From DAOUKH01 sp034421515 (GTDB taxonomy: Bacteria; Chloroflexota; Dehalococcoidia; SHYB01), in assembly GCA_034421515.1 (NCBI GenBank), contig DAOUKH010000039.1:1-63918 (forward strand): DNA of 63,918 nucleotides, written 5' to 3'. The notes beneath the pieces are model-generated. The model was not told where the DNA came from. It worked only from the letters and a program-made list of their open reading frames with translations, and did no database searches. The translations under genes were made by a program, and so were the position numbers. Positions 1 to 7,294 of the stretch are shown piece after piece (position 1 is the stretch's first letter; every line of letters begins with the position of its first letter).

Positions 1-1
1 G

Positions 2-460
2 ACGCTGAACGCCCTTATTGAATTGGAGGAGCGGAACCCCGAGGAGTACGAAGCAGTGCGGTGGCTGAATGAGCACGCCGCCCCCGGCTCGGCGCTGATT
101 GAGGCGGCGGTGATCGACGACTTCGGCCAGGTCCAGGGCGGATATAGGGTTGAAGTGGCCCGCTTTTCGCAGCGAACGGGGGTGCCGACGGTCATCGGCT
201 GGGGCGGCCACGAGCGGCAGTGGCGGGGCGAGCCGTTCGAGCCCATCGCCGAGCGCGGGCGGGACGTCGACACCTTCTACCGGACGGACGACGTGGATGA
301 GGCGCGGGGCATTCTCGACCGATACGAGGTCACCTACGTGATCCTCGGCGACCTGGAGCGTCGTATCTACGGTGCGGAGGTCGAGGAACGGCTGGACCGG
401 TTCCTCGAACCGGTCTTCGAGAATGAGCGTGTCATAATATACGGGCGCCTCCTTTCCTGA
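2..460 (+). CDS. C-terminal end of a DUF2298 (Chlor_Arch_YYY) membrane protein, 5' truncated
   Basis: The reading frame is open from base 2 to the TGA at 458-460 and enters the window already in progress, so this is only the last 150 or so residues of a larger protein. The soluble tail contains TVIGWGGHERQWRG followed by a region ending YVILGDLERRIYG, a pattern I recognise from the C-terminal domain of DUF2298 proteins, large polytopic membrane proteins of archaea and Chloroflexi. Family members are often encoded next to an Agl23-like protein, and that is the case here: the next ATG lies two bases after this stop, so the two are probably cotranscribed. The exact biochemical role of the family is unknown; a glycosylation or envelope function is inferred from the neighbour. 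Confidence 0.75.
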   Translation, partial: TLNALIELEERNPEEYEAVRWLNEHAAPGSALIEAAVIDDFGQVQGGYRVEVARFSQRTGVPTVIGWGGHERQWRGEPFEPIAERGRDVDTFYRTDDVDEARGILDRYEVTYVILGDLERRIYGAEVEERLDRFLEPVFENERVIIYGRLLS

Positions 461-462
461 GC

Positions 463-3057
463 ATGAGCTTCCCTAACGGCGACACGCCGGAAACCCCGCC
501 CGAGTCCCAGCCTGGGAGCCCCGCCCCGGCCCTCTCTGAGTCTCCCCTAGAGGGGGAGCGGGGGGACGAGGGGTCGGGGCTCGTCATCCGCATCGAGCGG
601 GTCCCGTGGGAGCTGATCGGGTACGGCCTGATCTTCCTGGCGGCGCTGGTCATGCGGCTGTGGGACCTCGACGGGCGGGCCTACCACTACGACGAGTCGA
701 TCCACGCCTTCGATAGCTGGCGGATCGCCAACGGCGAGGGTTACCTCCACAGCCCGTGGTCGCACGGGCCGCTGCTGTACCACCTGTCCGCGGTCGCGAT
801 CTTCATCTTCGGCGACAACCTGGCCTCGCCCCGGCTGCCGACGGCCCTGTTCGGCGCGGCCCTGGTGCTCATGCCGCTGCTGCTGCGTCACCGGCTGGGC
901 ATGTGGGGCGCGCTGGCCGCCGCCGCGATGCTCGCCTTCTCGCCAACGATCTTCTATTTCAGCCGCTTCATCCGCAACGACATCCTCACCCTGGTCTTCG
1001 ACCTTGCGCTGGTCATCTCGATGTGGCGCTTCCTGGAGACGCGGAAGAACGTGTGGCTGTTCGCCGCCGCCGGGGCGCTGGCGCTGGGCTTCTCGTCGAA
1101 AGAGACGACGTTTATTTCGCTGGGCATCGTCGGGCTGTTCCTGATCGCGTGGCTGCTGGCCGACATTCGCTCCGTCGCGGACCTTCTCGGTGGGGTCGCG
1201 CACTGCCTGCGCCGCGTCGGGCTGGCTCCACTGGCGAACCTCCTGGCCCGACCACCGGCCGCCGAAACGCCGGAGGGCGATGAGCAGGTCGACGAGGCGG
1301 TAGAGGCGGCGCCCGGCGCGGAGGGGGCCGAAGGGGCGGCCGATGCCGCCGAAATGGGCGAGACTTCGGCTGCCGGGGAGCCCGCGGCTGACCTGAACGG
1401 CGAGCCATCGGAACCTGGTGCGGCTGCGGAAGCCGGCGAAAGTGACGAGACTGAAGAGGCCCGGAACGGCCATGAATTGACGCCGGCGTTGGGCTTCCTC
1501 ATCTTCCTTATCGCCCTCACCCTGCCCCTCTTCGCGGCCATTCCCGGCCTCGTGCTCGACCAGATCGGGCTGTTCACCACGGTGGTGACCGATGCGTCGC
1601 TCTCCAGCGGCGCGGTCGGCGCGCCGAGCGGCAAGAGCGGCTACACGTTCGCGATCATCATCGCCGGGGTGTTGTTCGTGGCCGGAGCATTCCTCGGCTT
1701 CCGGTGGAAGGGGAAGACGTTCCTGCTGGCGTGGTCGCTGTTCTACGGCCTCTTCCTGGTGTTCCACACCACCTTCTTCACCAACATGCTCGGCTTCGGC
1801 ACCGGGGTGTGGCAGGCGCTCGGCTACTGGCTCGCGCAGCAGGAGGTCGAGCGGGGCGGCCAGCCCTGGTACTACTACTTCACGCTGCTGCCGGTGTACG
1901 AGTTCCTGCCGTTCTTCTTCGGCGTCGCGGCGGCGCTGTTCTACATGTTCCGGGGGCGGCTCGGCCTCTTCCCGGTGGTCTTCCTGGTGCTGGCCGCGGC
2001 GGGGCTCGCGGCGTGGGGCGTCCATGCCGCCATCGGCGGCCCGGGCGTGGGCGGCAAGGCGCTCTATCTGCCCATCGTTGCCGGCGTTTTCATCGTCACC
2101 GTGCTTGGGCTGCGGGGCGGCGACCGGTTCGAGTGGTTCCTGGTGTTCTGGGCGGGCTTGTCGCTGCTGGCCTACATCGTCGCCGGAGAGAAGATGCCCT
2201 GGCTCACGACGCACCTGGCGCTGCCGTTCGTCATCCTGGCGGCCAAGTTCATCGGCGACCTGATCGCCGCCGTCGAATGGAGGCGGGTCGTCCGCGGCGG
2301 CGCCATCGGGCTGCTGGCGACCGCGCCGCTCGCGCTGGCGCTCATCTACGCGCTGACGACGAGCATCCCCTGGGAGGGCGACCCCATCGCCTTCTGGAGC
2401 TTCATCTTCCCGCTCGTCATCGCCGCCTTCGCGGTCGCGGCGTTCGTGTACGCACTGGTCACGCTCGGCGCGGGGCGGGTGCTGCCGCTCGCTCTGCTGT
2501 CGCTGGTCATCCTGATGAGCGTGTTCACGGTGCGGGCCGCCTTCCAGACGTCGTACGCCAACGGCGACAACCCCGACGAGCTGATCGTCTATTCGCAGCT
2601 CTCGCCCGAGGTGGGGTTGGTGTCGGAGGAGATCGACCGCCTCGCCCGGCTTAACGGCAAGCACGAAGACTTGCGGATCTTCGCCGACGCCTCGCACGCC
2701 GCCGTCGGGCCATGGCGCTGGTATCTGCGGAACTACTCGGAGGTCGCCCTTGCCGACCTGGGGACCTACGAGGGCGAGCTCGACCACGACGTGATCCTGG
2801 CCAACACGGCCAACCAGGGCAAGCTCGAAGCGGTGGAGGAGAACTACGGTCCGCCGCTCCGCATCACCTTCCTCACTTGGTTCAATCCGTTCGAGGTGTA
2901 TGCCAACTACACCCCCGGAAGGTTCTGGGACGACGTGCGCAGCGCCGACTCTTGGAACAGCGGGCTGCGGTACTTCGCCTACCGGGACATATCGACCGAG
3001 CCTTCCACCGGGGAGGTGCTGGTCTATTTCCACAAGGAATTGAAGGGGCCGCCATGA
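463..3057 (+). CDS. Agl23-like (TIGR03663) multi-pass membrane protein, glycosyltransferase 39-like
   Basis: This 864-residue protein has more than ten hydrophobic segments and, after the first of them, the acidic motif AYHYDESIHAFDSW typical of GT-C fold glycosyltransferases, in which the acidic pair after the first membrane helix is catalytic or metal binding. The overall pattern matches the family annotated as flippase activity-associated protein Agl23 or glycosyltransferase family 39. It follows the DUF2298 protein by two bases. Two oddities are visible: residues about 1-45 are a Pro/Gly/Glu-rich cytoplasmic tail that contains a translated copy of a dispersed repeat (530-562), and residues about 260-335 are an Ala/Glu-rich low-complexity loop between membrane helices. 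Substrate unknown; lipid-linked sugar handling is inferred. Confidence 0.8.
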   Translation: MSFPNGDTPETPPESQPGSPAPALSESPLEGERGDEGSGLVIRIERVPWELIGYGLIFLAALVMRLWDLDGRAYHYDESIHAFDSWRIANGEGYLHSPWSHGPLLYHLSAVAIFIFGDNLASPRLPTALFGAALVLMPLLLRHRLGMWGALAAAAMLAFSPTIFYFSRFIRNDILTLVFDLALVISMWRFLETRKNVWLFAAAGALALGFSSKETTFISLGIVGLFLIAWLLADIRSVADLLGGVAHCLRRVGLAPLANLLARPPAAETPEGDEQVDEAVEAAPGAEGAEGAADAAEMGETSAAGEPAADLNGEPSEPGAAAEAGESDETEEARNGHELTPALGFLIFLIALTLPLFAAIPGLVLDQIGLFTTVVTDASLSSGAVGAPSGKSGYTFAIIIAGVLFVAGAFLGFRWKGKTFLLAWSLFYGLFLVFHTTFFTNMLGFGTGVWQALGYWLAQQEVERGGQPWYYYFTLLPVYEFLPFFFGVAAALFYMFRGRLGLFPVVFLVLAAAGLAAWGVHAAIGGPGVGGKALYLPIVAGVFIVTVLGLRGGDRFEWFLVFWAGLSLLAYIVAGEKMPWLTTHLALPFVILAAKFIGDLIAAVEWRRVVRGGAIGLLATAPLALALIYALTTSIPWEGDPIAFWSFIFPLVIAAFAVAAFVYALVTLGAGRVLPLALLSLVILMSVFTVRAAFQTSYANGDNPDELIVYSQLSPEVGLVSEEIDRLARLNGKHEDLRIFADASHAAVGPWRWYLRNYSEVALADLGTYEGELDHDVILANTANQGKLEAVEENYGPPLRITFLTWFNPFEVYANYTPGRFWDDVRSADSWNSGLRYFAYRDISTEPSTGEVLVYFHKELKGPP
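530..562. repeat. dispersed repeat family 1, partial copy C inside the Agl23-like gene
   Basis: CCCTCTCTGAG then TCTCCCCTAGAGGGGGAG matches the palindromic end of the family at all but four positions and one gap. It is translated as residues about 23-33 of the disordered N-terminus of the Agl23-like protein. Confidence 0.6.
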
Positions 3058-3082
3058 CGCGCGGCCCCGGCGAGGCATCGGC

Positions 3083-3088
3083 TATACT
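3083..3088 (+). promoter_or_regulatory. candidate -10 box TATACT for the UPF0104 gene
   Basis: TATACT (one mismatch to TATAAT) sits in the short gap after the Agl23-like gene and about 55 bases before the proposed start of the flippase-like gene. No convincing -35 box is seen at the standard distance, so this is a weak call. Confidence 0.35.
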
Positions 3089-3142
3089 GGCCTCCTGAGC
3101 CGGCCAGCCCGACGCCCGGCCCCGTTCTCTGGAGTCTCCGCC

Positions 3143-4204
3143 CTGTCCCTCCTTCTCAGTAAGCGGTTTTGGCTCGGCGTTGCGTTCAGCGCCGGCTTGC
3201 TCGTCCTTTTCTTCTGGCAGCTCGACATCGGCGATACGCTCGAGCACCTCAGGGACGCCAACTACATCTGGCTGATCCCCGCGCTCGCCCTCTACTTCCT
3301 CGCCGTCCTTTTTCGCGCCATCCGCTGGCGGTTCCTCCTGATGCACATCAAGGAGGTGCCGGCGATCCGGCTCTACTCGCCGGTGGTGGTGGGCTATATG
3401 GCCAACAACCTCCTGCCGGTGCGGCTGGGCGAATTCGTGCGCGCCTGGTTCTTCAGCGAGCGGGAGGGCGTGAGCAAGAGCGCGGCCCTGGGCACGGTGC
3501 TCTTGGAGCGCGTCTTCGACGGCGTCGGGCTGCTCATCATCGCCCTGATCGTGTGGCCCTTCCTCGACGTTTCCGAGGTCTTCAGCGCCTTCTCCGACGA
3601 CATCGGCATCCCCGAGGGCGTGCTCATCGGCCTCATCCTTTCGCTCTTCCTCGGCGTCCTCGCCCTCATGTTCGGCGTCGCCATCTTTTCCGGCCTGCGC
3701 GACGTCGTCGTCAAGGCGCTCGTCAGGTTCCTTCCCCGGCGCTTCCGCGAGCCCGCCCAGAACATCCTCTACTCGTTCGTCGACGGCCTCTCCGGCCTCC
3801 GCAACCCCAAGCGCGTGGTCCTCATCCTCGCCGTCACTATGCCGGTATGGCTCGCCGAGGGGGCGATGTACCACATCATCGGCTGGGCGTTCGATCTCGA
3901 CGTGCCCTACAACGGCTCCCTCTTCATCACGGCGATCGCCAACCTGGCGGTGAGCCTGCCGTCGGCTCCCGGCGGCATCGGGCCCTTCGAATACGGCACC
4001 AAGGTCGTCCTCGAAGGCTTCAATGAGTCGCCGGAGGTCGCCGCCGCCTACGCGGTGATCCTCCACGCCGCCCTCCTCGCGCCGGTGACGATGCTCGGGC
4101 TCTTCTTCATGTGGCTGCACAACCTGAGCTTCAGCGAGATGACGCGCCGCTCGACGGAGGTCGTCGAGGAGGAGCCCGAGGAGAGCGACGAGCCGCCCGC
4201 CTAG
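3143..4204 (+). CDS. UPF0104/AglD-type flippase-like integral membrane protein
   Basis: The protein has eight or so membrane helices and the family motifs VLFRAIRWRFLLMHIK near the N-terminus and the conserved segment NNLLPVRLGEFVRAWFF, then a C-terminal SAPGGIGPFEYG, all typical of the lysylphosphatidylglycerol synthase transmembrane region / UPF0104 family, putative lipid flippases. The first in-frame ATG/GTG/TTG is TTG at 3197, but starting there cuts the first membrane helix in half. A CTG at 3143 with GGAG eight bases upstream (3131-3134) restores the helix and the usual N-terminus (LLLSKRFWLG), so I prefer 3143; this start is the least certain part. The tail is acidic (EEEPEESDE). Role in lipid or glycan transport is inferred from family and neighbours. 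Confidence 0.8.
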   Translation: MSLLLSKRFWLGVAFSAGLLVLFFWQLDIGDTLEHLRDANYIWLIPALALYFLAVLFRAIRWRFLLMHIKEVPAIRLYSPVVVGYMANNLLPVRLGEFVRAWFFSEREGVSKSAALGTVLLERVFDGVGLLIIALIVWPFLDVSEVFSAFSDDIGIPEGVLIGLILSLFLGVLALMFGVAIFSGLRDVVVKALVRFLPRRFREPAQNILYSFVDGLSGLRNPKRVVLILAVTMPVWLAEGAMYHIIGWAFDLDVPYNGSLFITAIANLAVSLPSAPGGIGPFEYGTKVVLEGFNESPEVAAAYAVILHAALLAPVTMLGLFFMWLHNLSFSEMTRRSTEVVEEEPEESDEPPA

Positions 4205-4236
4205 CGTCCACGCCCCTCCTCCATTTGCGCTACCCT

Positions 4237-5034
4237 ATGCGCGTCATGCTCTCCGGCAAGGTGGCGAAGCGCGGAGGCGCGGCGAACGTCAACGGGACTT
4301 CCCGCGTCGAGCATTCGATAGCGAGCACCGTCGTCCTCGACGTGGAACGCGGCGCCGCGATCAAGACGTACAAGCCGCCCTTCGCCGTAAGGCTGCTCTA
4401 CCGGCTCGCCTTTCAGGCGCCATTCCCCTACGAGTCGAACGAGCGCGCGCTGACTGCCGCCGTCCACCGGCGCGGCATCGCCGGTTTTCTGACCCGCTGC
4501 CGCTTCGGGAAGGACCTCGTCGCCCCGATCTCGGCGGAACGCATCGACGGCCGGTGGCGCTTGGTCGGCGAGCTCGTCCGCGGCGACAAGGTGGACAACG
4601 ACGCCGAGACCCAAACCTTCCTCCGCGACCTCACCGAAATGTTCGCCGAGGCCGGGCTGAGCGTCTGGCAGATCAACCCCCGCAACCCCCTCGCCCGCAC
4701 CAATCTGATCCGCAACCGCGACGGCGACCTGATCATCATCGACCTGGAGTCGGCGGTGGTGACCCCGTTCCCCGCGCCCGGCCAGTGGCGCGCCGCCCTA
4801 CGCAACGGCAGCTTTCCGGTCTTCGACGACATCGACTTCGACCGGCTCCGCGCCTGGATGGGGGAGAACGAGGCCGCGGTGCGGCGCGCGCTGGGGGACG
4901 ATGGTTTCGACGCCTTCCGCCGCGCCGTCGACGAGGGCGAAGCGTCGATGGCCGCGTGGAAGGGCGCGGAGCCGCGCCTGTGGGGGCGGCTCATCAGCGG
5001 TCTCTGCCGGCTCATCATCCGCGCCCCTCGGTAG
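4237..5034 (+). CDS. kinase-like-fold protein, function unknown
   Basis: A 265-residue soluble protein. It carries an early Lys (residues AIKTYKPP), a central NPRNPLARTNLIRN segment and then DGDLIIIDLESAVV. The order Lys, then Asn, then Asp in a hydrophobic strand resembles the nucleotide-binding Lys, catalytic-loop Asn and metal-binding Asp of the protein-kinase-like fold (Rio/AarF/aminoglycoside kinase group), but a typical HRD is not visible, so activity cannot be assumed. Two ATG codons, 4237 and 4246, are possible; a -10-like TACCCT at 4231-4236 directly abuts the first, and a near-leaderless transcript would favour 4246. It follows the flippase-like gene by about 30 bases and may act on the same envelope pathway. 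Confidence 0.65.
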   Translation: MRVMLSGKVAKRGGAANVNGTSRVEHSIASTVVLDVERGAAIKTYKPPFAVRLLYRLAFQAPFPYESNERALTAAVHRRGIAGFLTRCRFGKDLVAPISAERIDGRWRLVGELVRGDKVDNDAETQTFLRDLTEMFAEAGLSVWQINPRNPLARTNLIRNRDGDLIIIDLESAVVTPFPAPGQWRAALRNGSFPVFDDIDFDRLRAWMGENEAAVRRALGDDGFDAFRRAVDEGEASMAAWKGAEPRLWGRLISGLCRLIIRAPR

Positions 5035-5047
5035 CCTCCGTCCTGCC

Positions 5048-5076
5048 TTGTTCGACCCTGGCCGGTGTGCTAGCAT
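5048..5076 (+). promoter_or_regulatory. sigma-70-type promoter of the nuoE-like operon
   Basis: TTGTTC (5048-5053), a 17-base spacer and TAGCAT (5071-5076), the latter preceded by TGC as in an extended -10. It lies about 60 bases upstream of the nuoE-like start and after the stop of the preceding gene. Confidence 0.5.
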
Positions 5077-5139
5077 CCCCGTTAGTTCCGCATTTCACGA
5101 ATGCCCCGCCGGCGCGGGTGAAGGGGACTCGGCTCCGCC

Positions 5140-5601
5140 ATGGACTCCAAGATGCGGGAGATCCTCGACTCCCAGAAGGGGCGGACGATCACCGTCCTCT
5201 CCTCCCTCATCCGCATTCAAGAGCGGCTGACCTACCTGCCCCCCGACGCCATTCCCGCCGTCGCCGAGTACACCGGCGCCTCGGTCAATGAGGTCCACGG
5301 CGTCGCCACCTTCTACACCCACTTCCGCTTCGAGCCGCCCGGCGACCACACTATCGAGCTTTGCTGGGGGCCCTCGTGCCAGCTCTTCGACTCGAAGGGG
5401 CTGATGCGACAGGCGGAGGTCTTTGCCGGGGCCTCGTTCGACGGCTACAGCGAAGACCGCAAGTACTCGCTCCGCGGGCTTGAATGCGCCGGGGCCTGCG
5501 CCCTGGCGCCCGTCGGCAAGATCGACGGCAAGCTGGTGGGCCGGTTGGATTCCGACCGTCTGGGCCGTCTTCTTGAGGCGACCTCGGAGAACGGCGCATG
5601 A
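5140..5601 (+). CDS. nuoE: NuoE-like [2Fe-2S] thioredoxin-like subunit (24 kDa diaphorase subunit)
   Basis: A 153-residue thioredoxin-like ferredoxin. It has the N-terminal helical region followed by GVATFYTHFRFEP and four cluster cysteines, Cys75 and Cys80 (LCWGPSC) and Cys116 and Cys120 (ECAGAC), in the C-x4-C and C-x3-C arrangement of NuoE/HoxE/FdsG proteins. It normally docks on the NuoF-type flavoprotein and receives electrons from NADH. The stop overlaps the next start by four bases (ATGA at 5598), so it is translationally coupled to the NuoF-like gene. Because pump subunits are absent, it probably serves a soluble NAD(P)H-linked complex (formate dehydrogenase- or bifurcating-type) rather than respiratory complex I. 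Confidence 0.92.
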   Translation: MDSKMREILDSQKGRTITVLSSLIRIQERLTYLPPDAIPAVAEYTGASVNEVHGVATFYTHFRFEPPGDHTIELCWGPSCQLFDSKGLMRQAEVFAGASFDGYSEDRKYSLRGLECAGACALAPVGKIDGKLVGRLDSDRLGRLLEATSENGA

Positions 5602-7277
5602 CCGAAGCCTTCGAGAAACTCACCGAGCGCGCCGAACGGGAGTGGGCGGCTTTCGCCCGCCCAACCGAGCGGACGCAGATCGCCGTCGGCATGGGCATCC
5701 ACGGTCTTGCCGCCGGCGGGCCGGACGTGATCGAAGCCATCGAGTCGGCGCTAGCGAAGGCCGGCGTACAGGCCGATATCCATGAGACCGGCGGCCTGGG
5801 CCTCGACTACGCCGAGGTGATCGTCAGCATCACGAGGCCCAGGGGGCCGCGCGTCTACTTCGCCAACGTCACGCTTGAGTCGGCGGCGGCGTTGGTGGAA
5901 AGCTACGTGGCCGGCGGCACCATACCCGACGGCGCCGACGTGCTCGGCGCCATCGGCGACGTCGAGCCCGGCGGGCCGCCCGACCTCTTCTCCCGCGAGG
6001 AGTTCTCGCTGCAGCGGCGGGTGGCGACGCAGAACTGCGGCGTCATCGAGCCCGATAACCTGTGGCACTACATCGCCAACGGCGGCTACGCGGCGCTCGA
6101 CAAGGCCGTGAGCGGCATGTCGCCGGAGGACGTCATCGGCGAGATCGAGAAGTCGAACCTGCGCGGGCGCGGCGGGGCGGCCTTCCCCGCGGCGATGAAG
6201 TGGAAGTTCCTCATCGGCGCGCCCGGCCCTCCCAAGTACCACCTCTGCAACGCCGAGGAGGGCGACTCCGGGGCCTTCAACGACAAGCATCTGCTGGAGA
6301 GCGACCCCTTCCGCGTGATCGAAGGGATCACCATCGCCGGCTACGCCACCAAGGCGGGCGGCGGCAAAGGCTTCATCTTCATCCGCACGGGATGGGACCT
6401 GCCCATCGACCGGGTGCAGCGCGCCCTCGACACGGCCTACGAGCACGGTCTGCTCGGCAAGGACATCCTGGGCACCGGCTTCGACTTCGACATCGAGATC
6501 TCGCTGACCGGCGAGTCGTACGTCTCCGGCGAGGAGACCGCCCTCATGGAGGCGGTCGAGGGCAAGCGGGCGATGCCGCGGTACAAGCCGCCGTTCCCCG
6601 CCGCCGCCGGACTGTGGCAGAAGCCTTCGAACATCAACAACGTCAAGACCTATTCCTACGCGCCGAGCATCGTGGCCAACGGCGGCGACTGGTTCGCCGG
6701 CATCGGCACCGAGCGGAGCAAGGGCACGGCCCTGGTCTGCCTGTCGGGCCGCATCAACCGGCCCGGCCTCTATGAAGTGCCCTTCGGGGTGACCCTGCGG
6801 GAGGTCATCGAGGTGCTCGGCGGCGGCGTGCCCGGCGGGAAGGCGCTGAAGTTCCTGCAGACGGGCGGGCCGCTCGGCGGCTTCCTGCCCGCGTCGTCCC
6901 TCGACATGCCCATCGACTTCGACGCCATGATCGCCGCCGGCGCCATGTTCGGCTCGGGCGGTATCATTGTCGGCGACGAGACCGACTCCGTGATCGAGAT
7001 CGCCGCCGTGCTCGGCGAGTTCAACGCCGAGGAGTCGTGCGGCAAGTGCTTCCCCTGCAGGCTGGGCACGCGGCAGATCGCCAACATCCTGGACCGGCTG
7101 GAGCACAAGAAGGCCACGCGCAAGGAGCTCGACACCGCCCTCGTCATCGGCGAGACGATGAAGTCGGCGCTGTGCGCGCACGGGCATCTGGCCGAGAACC
7201 CGATCAAGTCGGGCTACCGCTACTTCCAAGACGAGTTCGAGGCCTCGATCCAAGAAGGGGCCGCGCAGGCGGGCTGA
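5598..7277 (+). CDS. nuoF: NuoF-like NADH-binding flavoprotein subunit with degenerate N-terminal domain
   Basis: A 559-residue protein of the 51-kDa subunit family. The NADH/FMN site is shown by LRGRGGAAFPAAMKWKF (from about residue 188), NAEEGDSGAFNDKHLLE and GEETALMEAVEGKR; the [4Fe-4S] N3 ligands are Cys481, Cys484, Cys487 (ESCGKCFPC) and Cys526 (ALCAHG). Residues 25-130 look like the thioredoxin-like ferredoxin domain found at the N-terminus of HoxF/FdsB/HydB-type proteins (ending VYFANVTLESAAALVESYV), yet no cysteine occurs before residue 147, so that domain cannot bind its usual [2Fe-2S] cluster. Expected reaction: hydride transfer from or to NAD(P)H via FMN. Coupled to nuoE by a 4-base overlap and followed 17 bases later by the NuoG-like gene. 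Confidence 0.92.
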   Translation: MTEAFEKLTERAEREWAAFARPTERTQIAVGMGIHGLAAGGPDVIEAIESALAKAGVQADIHETGGLGLDYAEVIVSITRPRGPRVYFANVTLESAAALVESYVAGGTIPDGADVLGAIGDVEPGGPPDLFSREEFSLQRRVATQNCGVIEPDNLWHYIANGGYAALDKAVSGMSPEDVIGEIEKSNLRGRGGAAFPAAMKWKFLIGAPGPPKYHLCNAEEGDSGAFNDKHLLESDPFRVIEGITIAGYATKAGGGKGFIFIRTGWDLPIDRVQRALDTAYEHGLLGKDILGTGFDFDIEISLTGESYVSGEETALMEAVEGKRAMPRYKPPFPAAAGLWQKPSNINNVKTYSYAPSIVANGGDWFAGIGTERSKGTALVCLSGRINRPGLYEVPFGVTLREVIEVLGGGVPGGKALKFLQTGGPLGGFLPASSLDMPIDFDAMIAAGAMFGSGGIIVGDETDSVIEIAAVLGEFNAEESCGKCFPCRLGTRQIANILDRLEHKKATRKELDTALVIGETMKSALCAHGHLAENPIKSGYRYFQDEFEASIQEGAAQAG

Positions 7278-7294
7278 TTGAGGGGCGCCGACCG

